Below are positions 19,501 through 28,700 of a DNA stretch of 64,000 bases, one piece after another. Position 1 is the first letter of the stretch; each line of letters opens with the position of its first letter. Source of the DNA: Vibrio penaeicida (GTDB lineage Bacteria > Pseudomonadota > Gammaproteobacteria > Enterobacterales > Vibrionaceae); contig NZ_AP025144.1 of NCBI RefSeq assembly GCF_019977755.1, positions 1,674,001 through 1,738,000 of the forward strand, in the 5' to 3' direction. The position numbers and the translations under genes were made by a program. The notes beneath the pieces were generated by a model. That model was not told the DNA's origin. It made no database searches and worked only from the letters and a program-made list of their open reading frames with translations.

Positions 19501-22500
19501 TGACAAAAGATAAGTTCAGGAAATTGGAAAACAGCGACACCGTTTATTACGACAGTGGTGATGTGGTTCGGCTGAATGTTCGGGGAGAGCTCGAATTCTT
19601 TGGGCGATCTGACAATCAAGTGAAAATTCGTGGGCACCGCGTAGAGCTGGGTGAAATCGAGCATTGTATCTCACGAGTTTCAGGCGTGAAGTCGGCCAAA
19701 GTGCTGGCAGAAAAAAATGACAGAGGCACGCTGGTTTTAAACGCTTACATTCAGTGGGATAGGAGTTTAAAAGCGATGAACTCTGAGATGGAGTCAACGC
19801 AAGATATAAGCGCAGAGCTCTTATTCTCTGTAAGAAACCAGTTAGAACATACATTACCTGACTATATGATGCCCAGTGCTTGGGCATTCGTGGATGTTTG
19901 GCCTCTTACCCCTAATGGGAAAATTGATCAAACCGCATTACCAAGCGCCAAACCGATTCAGCGGGCTTCTCACTCTTTATCGTCAAATGATGCTGCTCAA
20001 AGTTCCTCCCTTAAAACACGGGTGGAACAGGTTATAGCCCAAGTATGGCAAAGGCTGCTTGGGTTGGAAAACATCGATGTGAATGACAACTTTTTTGCAC
20101 TCGGGGGCGATTCTATCGTTGCTATGCAAAGTGTGTCGCGCTGTTCTTCGGAGGGCGTTCGCTACACAGTGCGTCAGTTATTTGAAGCGCCGACGGTCGC
20201 TGCATTGGCGGATATTGTTTCTGTCCATGATGATAATCCGTTAGAAGGCGAATTTTCACATACAACCTCATCTCTTTCTGTTAGTGGTGAAATGCCGCTA
20301 CTACCCGTTCAAAAAGAATTCTTTTTCCACGCCAAGAATGCAGAGAGCCCTCATCGATTCAACCAGTCTATTCTGCTTGAGTTACATCAAGCGATAACCG
20401 ATGAACATTACGTTTCGGTGGTGAAATCGTTAGTCAACAAACACGATGCGCTGAGGCTTTCTTTTCATTTGGATGATGACAATTCGAAGAGTGAAAATGC
20501 AGAAGTATGGCGAGCCACCCATCAAGAAATAACCGATGAGTGGTTACAACAGGCGTTAAGCGATATCGCGGTTCAGAGCCAAAGCGAACTTGCCGCTGTG
20601 TGCGATCGTGTTGTTGATGAGCTGGATATCACACAAGGTCCGTTGTTCCGGTTTGTAAAAATCACCGACCGATCCACGCAAACAAACAAGCTGTTTGTGG
20701 TCGCGCATCACTTGATTATTGATGGGGTGTCTTGGCGTATTCTATTGGACGACTTGCAAGCGTTGTTGCTCCATCCTGACGATTTCCGGCGTACTAAAAC
20801 CTTGTCGTTTTCTGCTTGGTCGCAGCGTAATCTCGAATGGATTACTGGTGATGCAGGGGCGAAAGCAATTCCATATTGGAGAAAGGTTGAAGCCTCGATT
20901 AAGCCACGTTTCAGCTCTACACAAAATCCAGTGATGGCGCATATTGAATTCGATATTGGGGCGAGCCAAACGCAAAAACTGACCCAATCTGCCCACCGCG
21001 CTTACGGAACCAATACTCAAGATATTCTTCTGGTTGCCTTGCTTCTCAGTTTGGGCAGCGATACTGAATGGGGAGAAAATAATATTGGAGAAGGAGGCAA
21101 TGTAGATAAGAGAAAAAATACGTCCCTTTCTATGGCCTTAGAGACGCACGGACGACATGCCGAGCACCTTTGTCTAAATGGAAAAGATGCCGACTTAAGC
21201 GAAACAGTCGGGTGGTTTACGTCCATATACCCGATGAATTTGTCAGGGAATAGTGCCCAAATATCCGATCTGATTTGCTCGATAAAAGAGCAAGTTCGCA
21301 GCGTGCCAGACAAAGGTGTGGGCTACAGTTGGCTAAAATCGTACACGGACTCGCTCGATAAAAACGCCGCTCAGCCAGACATATTGTTTAACTTTCTTGG
21401 TCAGTTTGGTGGCGATACAGCACCAGATTCAATTGAAAAAAACCAGACAGTCTTTTCAGTCGTATCGGGATTTAGAGTCGAAGACGGCTCGAAAGGGAAC
21501 ATGACGCCACGTGCGATGGCGTTTAACTGCCGGGTAAGGAACGGGGTTCTGTCGTTCGATTTGGACTACGATACGGGCTGTCTTTCTTACGAACAGGTCA
21601 GCGCGTTTTCCGTTCAGTTTCAAAAACGACTCACGCAGCTTATTGATCACTGTGTAGAGCAAGAAACGACTTGCCGCACTCCTTCCGATTTCCGCGTACC
21701 TGATTTACATCAAATAGACATCGACGCTTGGGAAGCTGCCCATACAAACGCATCTCTTTCTTTGATTGATGTATATCCGGCAACGGGGATGCAGCAAGGC
21801 TTGCTGTTCCATAGTGAGCTAGAAAAAGATGCGTATGTTACCCAGCTCACCCTCACATTGGATAACGTTGATCCCGATATTCTCAAATTGGCATGGCAGG
21901 CTGTTATCAATCGACACGATATTTTAAAAACGTCGTTCGCGCTCTCAGAAGAAGGAACGCGATATCAGCGCGTTACAAAAGAGGGGATACTGCGCTGGCA
22001 GCAAACGAATCTAACCAGTCTTGATGCAGGAAACGGTTGTGATGCGCAAAACAGCGCCGGTGAATTACAAGACCAAGTGGACGCCATTGCGCATCAAGAA
22101 AAGTGGGAAGGTTTTGATGTGTCGTCACCAACGCTCACTAAGTTTCATTGGTTACAACTTTCAAAGGGTCAGGGAAAACTGATTTGGTCTACCCACCATG
22201 CACTGTTGGATGGTTGGTGTCTGCCTATAATTGTGAGCGAGCTTCGAGCTTGCTATACGGCTTGCGAGAACGCTTCTACGCTGGCATTGCCATCTACCAA
22301 GCCTTATCGCCGCTACATTGATTGGTTACAAAATCAAGATCATCAACTTGCTCGGCAGTATTGGCGAGATCAACTCTCTCGTTTTGAAGAACCTACACCG
22401 CTGCCTTTAAAGTCGTTCTCGGAACACGCTAACGAGTCTTTAGGTGCTAACAAGGGCGAGCAAAGATTCAAAACACTGCCGCTGTCGTTGTCTTCGCTGC

Positions 22501-25500
22501 AAACCCAAGGGTTAGAACAACTAGCAAGAGAATCGGGATGCACTTTAAATACCGTACTTCAAGGTGCGTGGGCATTATTGCTGTCGACCTATTCTGGGCG
22601 CGAACAGGTGGTATTTGGCTCGACGGTTTCTGGTCGACCGGCATCATTGGCTGGTTCTGAAACCATGGTAGGGCTATTCATCAACACGGTGCCTGTAGTG
22701 GTTGATGTTGATCTCTCAGCTTCATTAAACCTCTGGCTACAAACGTTGCACGTTCAAAATGCACAGTCTGAAGAGTTTAGTTTTTTGCCTTTATTCGAGA
22801 TTCAAGCGCAAGCAGGCAGTGCTTCTCAAGCCTTATTTGACAGCATTTTGGTGGTTGAAAACTACCCTGTGAGCAATGAAGCAAGGAATGCTCAGCATGA
22901 TGGAAGTTGGCAAATCTCCGCAGTCGAATCGATAGAGCACACCAACTATGGCATTTCGCTTCAAGCGTACAAATCTACTGCTACAGATAATGCAAACAAT
23001 AAAACCTCCCAGTTGGAATTGTCCGCAACTTACGATTGCAGCAAGTTTACTGATTGGCAGATGCGGCAGTTGGTTACACATTTAGAAAACGTGTTGCGTG
23101 CCTTTTCAGGTAATTCGCACTCCGCATTGCGAGACGTTCCAATGTTGGGTGAGCAAGAGCAGTATTACCTGTTACGCGAGTTGAATAACACACAAACTGA
23201 GATCCCGACGCAATCGATTCATGGGTGGGTGGAATATTTTGCAGCGAGCATACCCAATAAAACCGCATTAATTGAAGGCGACAGGCACTGGACATATCAC
23301 GAGTTAAATCTGGCTTCGGATAGGGTTGCCCATCATTTGCAATCCAAGGGCATTCAAGAAAACGATCGCGTTGGTGTATGCGTTGAACGCTCAGCAGAGA
23401 TGGTTTTGGCTGTATTGGCAGTATTAAAGCTCGGGGCTTTGTATGTGCCGATGGACGCGAAATACCCAAGAGAACGCATTGAACTATTGGTTTCGTTGTC
23501 AGAAACACAATGCATTCTAACGGATGGCAAGGCGGAATTTCTCTCAAGCAATTCGCGCTACCAGGTCATCGATATTTCCCCACAACACATGAATGAATGG
23601 GAACAGCCTAGCCGCTTTTACAGTGTCAAACGCGACCTCGGTGACAGTGCGATGGTGATCTTTACATCGGGTTCTACGGGGCAACCAAAGGGTGTGGAAG
23701 TGCCACATAGTGGCGTGGTCCGCTTATTGAAAAACACGAATTTTGTGTCGATTACTCCTGATACAACAGTGGGGCAAGTGAGTAACTTTTCTTTCGATGC
23801 TTCTAGTTTTGATATCTGGGGGGCGCTCATCAATGGTGCTACTGTCGTGGTGTTAAAAGACGACGAAGTACAGGACGTGAACCGATTATCCGAGCAGATA
23901 TCAACTCACAACATCAAGGTATTCTGTATGGCGACCGCGTTGATGAATCAATTAGTGGAGCTTAAACCGAATTTGTTTGCGAACGTAGAGTATCTTCTTT
24001 TTGGTGGTGAAGCCGTTAATGGGAAAACTATTGAATCGATATTTGAATACGGAAAACCTAAGCACCTTGTAAACGTTTACGGACCTGCGGAAAACTCCAC
24101 GATATGTTCTACTTACGAGATCACCGAGCTTCGTTCTGATTACCCCATGGGTCGTGCAACAGCGAATTCCACTGCGTATGTATTAAATCATCGCCAACAG
24201 TTGGTTCCATTAGGGCAAATGGGGGAGCTGTACGTAGGTGGGAAAGGATTGGCAAAAGGCTATTTTGGTCGAAGTGATTTAACTGCTGAACGCTTTGTTC
24301 ATCAACAGCTTGGTGCCAACCACATAGAACGTCTATACAGAACAGGTGATTTGGTGCGTTACAACCAAGAAGGTCAACTGGAATTTGTTTCGCGTGTCGA
24401 TCATCAAGTCAAAATTCGGGGGCAAAGACTCGAACTTTCTGAGGTTCAACTGCGAATATTAGCGAGCGACAGTGTAGAGGCAGCGTATGTTGGCACTCTA
24501 AATCGAGGTACAGAAAAACAACTTTATGCAGCGGTTCAATTTGCAAACGCTGAAGATTCCGAAACAAAACTAACGCAACTTAAAGAGATTTTAGGATCCA
24601 TATTACCCAATTTTATGGTGCCTACACTTTGGGTTACCGTGGAAGAAATGCCACTAACACCCAATGGAAAAGTAGACGCTAAATCGTTAGCTACATTGGC
24701 CGAAAACAGCAATCAGAAACAAGTGAATACCGGTGCGCCAAGAGACGATGTGGAAATGGCGCTATACCGGATATGGCGAGAGATTTTGCTCGAGAAAGAA
24801 ATCGGAATACGCGATAACTTTTTCGATGTCGGGGGCTCTTCAATCGCTGCGATCAAAGTGATGCACTTTATTGATAAGCAGTTCGCAGTACGTATCCCAG
24901 TGTCGGAACTTATTAATCACCCAACCATTGAGGCATTAGGCGGATTGGTTCGTGCTGAGGCATCCAATCAGTGTCAGTTGTCCAATCAACGGCAGCCGTC
25001 GTCGAATTGGCCCCATGGTGTGATCGAGTTTCGACCCAGTCAAAATGGTAAGAATGTTATCTGTATTCACCCTGCGGGTGGTACGGCATTTGGTTACCTT
25101 TCTTTCGCTAAAGCCATGCCTGAAGAATATGGGGTTTATGGAATTCAAGCGAAGGGTGTTGATACGGATGAAGATTTTTTGCCTGATGTACAAGCCATGG
25201 CTCACTACTATTTAGACCAAGTTAAATCGCTGTTAGACAAGCCCCATGTATTTGTTGGCGCTTCCTATGGTGGAATTGTGTCTTTTGAGATGGCGAGGGT
25301 AATGAAAGCGCGAGGATGTTCGTTCTCGACGGCGGTGGTTCTCGACAGTGAAGCTACTGAAAATAGAGCGGCACTTGCCAAAATTCAACCTGTTTCGAAT
25401 GAAGTATTTCGTCAGAAACTCGTTACTTACAACGGCATGTACCCTGGTATTAAAGACCAACAAATTGAACGCTATCACCGCCTGTATAACCACCATCTGG

Positions 25501-25730
25501 ATACATTAAAAAAACTGACTCTTGATGTGTCTAGCGCCCCAACGATCCTAGTATTGGCAACCGATGATAAAGACGAGGAACACCTGCAGTTAATGCGAGA
25601 TTTTTGGTCAGCTAAAGTCGCCGCGACCATCCAAGTGGAAACCATTCAGGGTGATCACTCGACGTTGCTGGAGCCGCCATATATTGATTCCGTCGCCCGT
25701 ATGATCGAGAAGGAGCTTTCACATGATTGA
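13578..25730 (+). CDS. Non-ribosomal peptide synthetase 2 (TubC_N-C-A-T-C-A-T-E-C-A-T-TE)
   Basis: 4050 residues, three elongation modules and release. Residues 1-55 form a TubC_N-type docking domain (LIRLAKSQGVHLYLDNGALKYK). Module 1: C (HHIVFDG at 201-207), A (A3 core near 689), T Ser1085. Module 2: C (HHIATDG at 1286), A (near 1768), T Ser2179, then an epimerisation domain about 2235-2680 (HHLIIDG at 2377, ETVGWFTSIYP, FNFLGQFGG). Module 3: a DCL-type C (YPATGMQQGLLFHS, HHALLDG at 2873), A (near 3363), T Ser3755. A thioesterase follows, about 3810-4050, with nucleophile Ser3896 in GASYGG and His4027 in GDHS. Pocket codes by eye: DITQLGLVYK (near the Gly code), DTAYVSEVCK (unassigned, epimerised to D), DAFCLGVTIK (Ile/Val-like). 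Begins in a TAATG overlap with synthetase 1 and overlaps synthetase 3 by 8 bases. Confidence 0.93.
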   Translation: MAHELIRLAKSQGVHLYLDNGALKYKAKNGLSKELATALRSSKSEVIAFLQQHTKQSTSIPKKEANRLRFPLTSAQQRLFYLETLYGDKAPYNMATAFRMSGKPSIEKLENAINAIIEKHQVLKTQFQIMDGIPEQVISPDVLFTISECPDTPSISNAVTDEEWMAEEASRPFILSEAPLFRVSTKASSNSNSTLILFVFHHIVFDGLSYRLFFNALNEYLSTGKIEQVVDYQYGDYAAWQQTEGNTALKAGEAYWFKQMKGVEELNSLTPDFPRPDTPEFSGTISRQILDKHLTATLRAFAQQQGVSLFTLLQTFFSLLIGRWTERSDVVTGTPVAGRQVSGSEQLIGFFVNTLALRFNLADDHTFLSLLKHSKTKIAEAFRHQDVPFERIVQQLGHERRSGFSPILQVLFALHEEGEFQLDIDGIPCENVVVERSNINFELELHIMDKGEVLEATWVFADNLFHESTITSLQEALNALIQGVLAEPESDIHQLQLISLKTEQTIASWNQTGRDYPLDKTFVTLFEEQAAKTPDSVACEWSNANGGVESLSYHALNEKANRLANYLIDKGVKYDQCVGLIDAWSHTSLVGILGILKSGAAYLPLDPNHPEQRLNQILSLASVEVLLMAGSFELDRATAQSVHTVVDLSEPDFWVELSPASQSDPLAHTNPSERGIASQPDHLAYVIYTSGSTGVPKGVMVEHKNVSNFLFSLQDTVELESTDVVASIAPPAFDIHVTEMYLPLMLGAKVVLLNWEQTRAPSSIAQCQQQHSISMMQGTPSTWQMLIDDGWQPYNGLKMLTGGDALGRQLHDKLLSSGSTARFYNLYGPTETTVYCSGNEAFLDNPRIHVGRAFPNNHYYVLDDFHQHRPIGCIGEVYLSGDNVTRGYLGQPELTTEKYRIDPFLKEKHRLYQTGDLGRWLPDGTIEIVGRKDFQVKVNGFRIELGDIEHQIRQHSDVEQSLVTAIPKSRITGSEPSIGEPQILVAYIKSQADSLELEEALKSRLERALPRYMMPNFIMVLPEFPLTDNRKVDRRALPLPAFHLQSESKVPTSDTERSLCAIWSELLEQDIQNIEASFFSLGGHSILAIKMISQIQEHFGVRLSLKVLFDAPTIEQMAEVLDEQLINSSEQESNGHIPIIPRAATKSVAPLSYSQQRLWALDLLEAKGRFYAVPLIYDVDENINHQALYQACLALIQRHQILQTGYQVVEGSNGASSAEQITMGEDAFQFFTEDVTKQTELNKEKALGEFERKMVDTPFELAKGEVFRVGLAKLGERKSRLFIVVHHIATDGLSLSILLNELQHYYLSLCSNHSSENLKPLPLQYRDYAAWQREQYGSESCLRHRLEAYWDQRLKDSPEQHALPLDFARPETPTYQGKAFKRSLGEELSENLTSSAKQHSTTLFNVIYSAFSLLLTRYSGVEEIVIGTPVANRERKELDDLVGFFVNNLPLRAKVEPSDSFESLLKRNHQHILQDFEHQSLPFEHIISLVNHRRQLNCPPIFQVMLSMEQESHETIDFGFTQAAAVSPNSTEARFDLTLGVRQSSDGIALSWNFSSDIFEQATIESMAVSFETLISKLVAEPKSEVKTHALADWSVFDIEADNVKSNDQSTTLLALFDKQVARHPKGIALVCEEREISFDRLDALANRLANMLASKGVKPEEPIAIVLDRSPEMIIAMLGVVKAGGAYVPLDSNQPSQRLIQIIKDSGAQFVLTSIKLAKTTLSELSDERLIPIESESLLGEQISRLSSKQLPHKQLSPKQLAYVIYTSGSTGQPKGVMVEHQGVANYIQNQNEYLNLSESDISDSAGFLYLTNFAFDTSVASIWGALASGRPLHIVSEAERFDIDKLQAKLYQPERYAVAYIPPALLKELDVSGQGELIPRMVVSGEATDADLIHSLVNRTQLFNEYGPTENSVCSTVHRYEKGDVANVIGKPIAGVGYALLDDFYLPVPQGAKGRLYLSGAGVARGYVGKPELTKDKFRKLENSDTVYYDSGDVVRLNVRGELEFFGRSDNQVKIRGHRVELGEIEHCISRVSGVKSAKVLAEKNDRGTLVLNAYIQWDRSLKAMNSEMESTQDISAELLFSVRNQLEHTLPDYMMPSAWAFVDVWPLTPNGKIDQTALPSAKPIQRASHSLSSNDAAQSSSLKTRVEQVIAQVWQRLLGLENIDVNDNFFALGGDSIVAMQSVSRCSSEGVRYTVRQLFEAPTVAALADIVSVHDDNPLEGEFSHTTSSLSVSGEMPLLPVQKEFFFHAKNAESPHRFNQSILLELHQAITDEHYVSVVKSLVNKHDALRLSFHLDDDNSKSENAEVWRATHQEITDEWLQQALSDIAVQSQSELAAVCDRVVDELDITQGPLFRFVKITDRSTQTNKLFVVAHHLIIDGVSWRILLDDLQALLLHPDDFRRTKTLSFSAWSQRNLEWITGDAGAKAIPYWRKVEASIKPRFSSTQNPVMAHIEFDIGASQTQKLTQSAHRAYGTNTQDILLVALLLSLGSDTEWGENNIGEGGNVDKRKNTSLSMALETHGRHAEHLCLNGKDADLSETVGWFTSIYPMNLSGNSAQISDLICSIKEQVRSVPDKGVGYSWLKSYTDSLDKNAAQPDILFNFLGQFGGDTAPDSIEKNQTVFSVVSGFRVEDGSKGNMTPRAMAFNCRVRNGVLSFDLDYDTGCLSYEQVSAFSVQFQKRLTQLIDHCVEQETTCRTPSDFRVPDLHQIDIDAWEAAHTNASLSLIDVYPATGMQQGLLFHSELEKDAYVTQLTLTLDNVDPDILKLAWQAVINRHDILKTSFALSEEGTRYQRVTKEGILRWQQTNLTSLDAGNGCDAQNSAGELQDQVDAIAHQEKWEGFDVSSPTLTKFHWLQLSKGQGKLIWSTHHALLDGWCLPIIVSELRACYTACENASTLALPSTKPYRRYIDWLQNQDHQLARQYWRDQLSRFEEPTPLPLKSFSEHANESLGANKGEQRFKTLPLSLSSLQTQGLEQLARESGCTLNTVLQGAWALLLSTYSGREQVVFGSTVSGRPASLAGSETMVGLFINTVPVVVDVDLSASLNLWLQTLHVQNAQSEEFSFLPLFEIQAQAGSASQALFDSILVVENYPVSNEARNAQHDGSWQISAVESIEHTNYGISLQAYKSTATDNANNKTSQLELSATYDCSKFTDWQMRQLVTHLENVLRAFSGNSHSALRDVPMLGEQEQYYLLRELNNTQTEIPTQSIHGWVEYFAASIPNKTALIEGDRHWTYHELNLASDRVAHHLQSKGIQENDRVGVCVERSAEMVLAVLAVLKLGALYVPMDAKYPRERIELLVSLSETQCILTDGKAEFLSSNSRYQVIDISPQHMNEWEQPSRFYSVKRDLGDSAMVIFTSGSTGQPKGVEVPHSGVVRLLKNTNFVSITPDTTVGQVSNFSFDASSFDIWGALINGATVVVLKDDEVQDVNRLSEQISTHNIKVFCMATALMNQLVELKPNLFANVEYLLFGGEAVNGKTIESIFEYGKPKHLVNVYGPAENSTICSTYEITELRSDYPMGRATANSTAYVLNHRQQLVPLGQMGELYVGGKGLAKGYFGRSDLTAERFVHQQLGANHIERLYRTGDLVRYNQEGQLEFVSRVDHQVKIRGQRLELSEVQLRILASDSVEAAYVGTLNRGTEKQLYAAVQFANAEDSETKLTQLKEILGSILPNFMVPTLWVTVEEMPLTPNGKVDAKSLATLAENSNQKQVNTGAPRDDVEMALYRIWREILLEKEIGIRDNFFDVGGSSIAAIKVMHFIDKQFAVRIPVSELINHPTIEALGGLVRAEASNQCQLSNQRQPSSNWPHGVIEFRPSQNGKNVICIHPAGGTAFGYLSFAKAMPEEYGVYGIQAKGVDTDEDFLPDVQAMAHYYLDQVKSLLDKPHVFVGASYGGIVSFEMARVMKARGCSFSTAVVLDSEATENRAALAKIQPVSNEVFRQKLVTYNGMYPGIKDQQIERYHRLYNHHLDTLKKLTLDVSSAPTILVLATDDKDEEHLQLMRDFWSAKVAATIQVETIQGDHSTLLEPPYIDSVARMIEKELSHD

Positions 25731-28700
25731 GCAATTCATGCAGGTGGTGGCAGAACAGGGTAATCAAATCGCGGTTGAAGATGGGAACCTGAGCCTTAGT
25801 TATTCAGAACTGGACTCGATTTCTAATGCGTTAGCGTCATCTTTGGCGAACATAGGCATTCATGAAGGGGGGCATGTAGGCTTGTGTTTGCCTCGCTCCG
25901 CAGAATTGATCGCAACCATGGTCGCGGTGATCAAACTAGGTGCTTGTTATGTACCTATTGAACCGAGTATGCCCGTTAGCCGAAGACAAGCACTGTTTGA
26001 GCAATGCGATATTCGAACTGTATTGAGTTATAGCGAGCAAATAGAATTATGGCGTCATGAAGAAGCGGAGAACAGTGTCGCAGAATTGTTCGACTTCAAG
26101 GCTGAGTTTAATCACGCCTTATCGCAAGCTAAAAGCGGGGAAATATTTGAATTTAAAGCATTTATAGCTTCCCCCGATACGCTGGCTTGCTTATTTTTTA
26201 CATCAGGTTCAACGGGGTTGCCGAAAGGTGTTTCCGTTCTAAATTCCGGCATTAAAAGTGTGGTTCATCAACCCAATTACGTGCCGCTGACATCTGGAAA
26301 ACGCGTCGGTAATTTCGCGAATCCTTCATTTGATGCATTAACGTTTGAAGTTTGGGGTGCTTTGCTAAACGGTGCGACTGCGGTGGTATTCACGCAAGAA
26401 GAGATCAACGATCCTCAAGCTTTGGCACGCAAAATAGAGCAGTCTGCGTTGGATGTTGCATTTATGACGACGGGGCTGTTCAATCTTATGGTGTTGGAGT
26501 TCCCACAAAGCCTTGTGCACATCAAGCATCTACTCGTTGGTGGTGAAGCGTTTGTCGCCAGTAATGCCGCCCCGTTTTTCGACGCTGCAACGAGTGATGG
26601 GTTTGAAGGTAGCGATTATCCCGCGTTATACAACGTGTATGGTCCTACTGAATGCACGACGTTTAGTGCATGCCATCGCCTGCAACCCGAAAATGTCAAA
26701 CAGTACATTCGTGATGCGAGAGTGCCAATAGGTAAGGGCATTAATCGCACTCAAGTCTATGTTGTGGTGGAACAAAATAGGCTAGCTCTATCTGGTGAGG
26801 TGGGCGAGATCGCTATTGCGGGTCCTGCTCTGGCGCAAGGATATTACGGCGATGAAACCCGAAGCGCAGAACGGTTTGTGTATTTGCCTTGGTTAAAGGA
26901 ACACGTTTACCTTAGTGGCGATCTGGGTATGCTAAACGAGCAAGGCGACATCGAGTTCTTAGGGCGGGCGGATCAACAAGTCAAAGTTCGAGGGCATCGG
27001 ATTGAATTATCTGAAATCGAGCAATGTATTCAGTCTCATCCGGATGTGCTGCATGCTTCTTGTGTTTCTGTAAAAGGGCAAGAAACGGATATTTACGCGT
27101 ATTTATCTCTGCATTCACAAGTGTCTAAAGAGGCGTTGAGGCAACACATCCGCCAGTATTTACCCAGTTACATGGTGCCGCATCGTTTTTTTACTATCTC
27201 TCAAGCGCCTCTCAATAAAAACGGCAAGTTAGACAAACGTCGGCTCAGAGATATGGAGCACGTTGAACTCGTTAGTGAGCAAAGCACTGCACAATTTAGC
27301 GATCAGATTGACGTGCTTGCCCCGACTGTCGGTAAGCTATTTGTTTCCGTCGTTCGTGAGATGTTGAAGTTAGAAAGCAGCCCCAACCAAAATAGCCGCT
27401 TTTTAGAAAGTAGCTTTTTAGAAAACAGCTTGGTCGAAAATGGTGGCGATTCGCTGAAAGCCATGCGAATCATTGCTCGTTTGAGAAAGCAATTATCGGG
27501 GAGTCTAGAGCTCAGTGTCGGCGACTTTATGGCGAGCACAAGTTTGATTCAGCTGGCGACCGATATAGAACAGCAATATGCTGCGTTATCTGAATTTGAA
27601 TCGGAATCTGAAAAAAGCCCAGAAAGTGGCTTGGAGTCGAGTTCGGAAACTCAATCGAATGTCTATTCAGCCTCGCCAGAACAAAGCCGTTTGGCGTTAC
27701 TGCAATATTTAAATACCGATTCAACGGCTTACAATGCCCCTTTTGTTTTCACACTGACTGGAAATGTGGATGTTGAAGCATTGCAGAAGGCGTGGATAAG
27801 TGTTGTAAAACAACATGGTGCATTGAGAAGTCAATTTTCCACATCGAGTACAGGAGTCAAAGTCGAGGAATGCGATTTCCAAGATGAAGTGGGTTCCTTA
27901 CGATACCAACTTCTGCCAGAACACTCAGTCAATGAAGCCATTAATGCTCGTGTGACTCAACGCTTTAACATTGAAGCTGCCCCGCTGTTTACGTCCGATT
28001 TAATCGAAGTGGATGGGAGTCAGGAGCAAGCTACTTATCATCTCGTTCTTTGTTTTCATCATTTAATTGTTGATGGGTGGAGTATCAATGTTCTCCTGAA
28101 CGATTTGAGCTGTGCGTATGAAGCATGCACATCGAATCAGGCGCTTAAAGTAGATAGAAAAGTTTCAAAATACCGTCATTTTAGCCAGCAAAGACAAGCG
28201 ACTATTGCCGCAAGTTCTTATCAAAAGCATATCGAGTTTTGGCGAAGTCAGCCGTTGAACACCGTGCCGAGTTTGTTTTCGTCACTATCTTTGGTGAGCA
28301 AGCAAGTTGAACCTGATGGTGTGGTGAAAAAAACGCTCAGGCCAAAAGAGTGGAATGCACTAAAAAGTAATGCCCAAAATAGAGGTATGTCGCTGTTCAG
28401 TGCATTACTTGGCGTTTGGGGCTTAACGCTAAATCGGTATTTTCATCAAGATCGCGTGGCGATAGCGTCCCCAGTGGCAAATCGAGAAGGTGGCAATTTT
28501 GAAAACTTGGTGGGTATGTGTGCAAATACCTGCCTTTTTAACATTGAGATGCCAATAGGGTTAGAAGTCAGCAAGTTTCTAAACAAAACGCATCATAACG
28601 TTACGCAAATTCAGAAGCATCAACAGGTGGATTTTGCAGAAGTCGCCAGCTTAGTGCAACAGCGATCTGTAAGTGGTATTAGCGATGATGTTATTGAAAG

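Noticed and set aside
23074..23547. 157-codon minus-strand frame inside synthetase 2
   Set aside because: It is antisense to conserved A-domain coding sequence, so it is a frame shadow.
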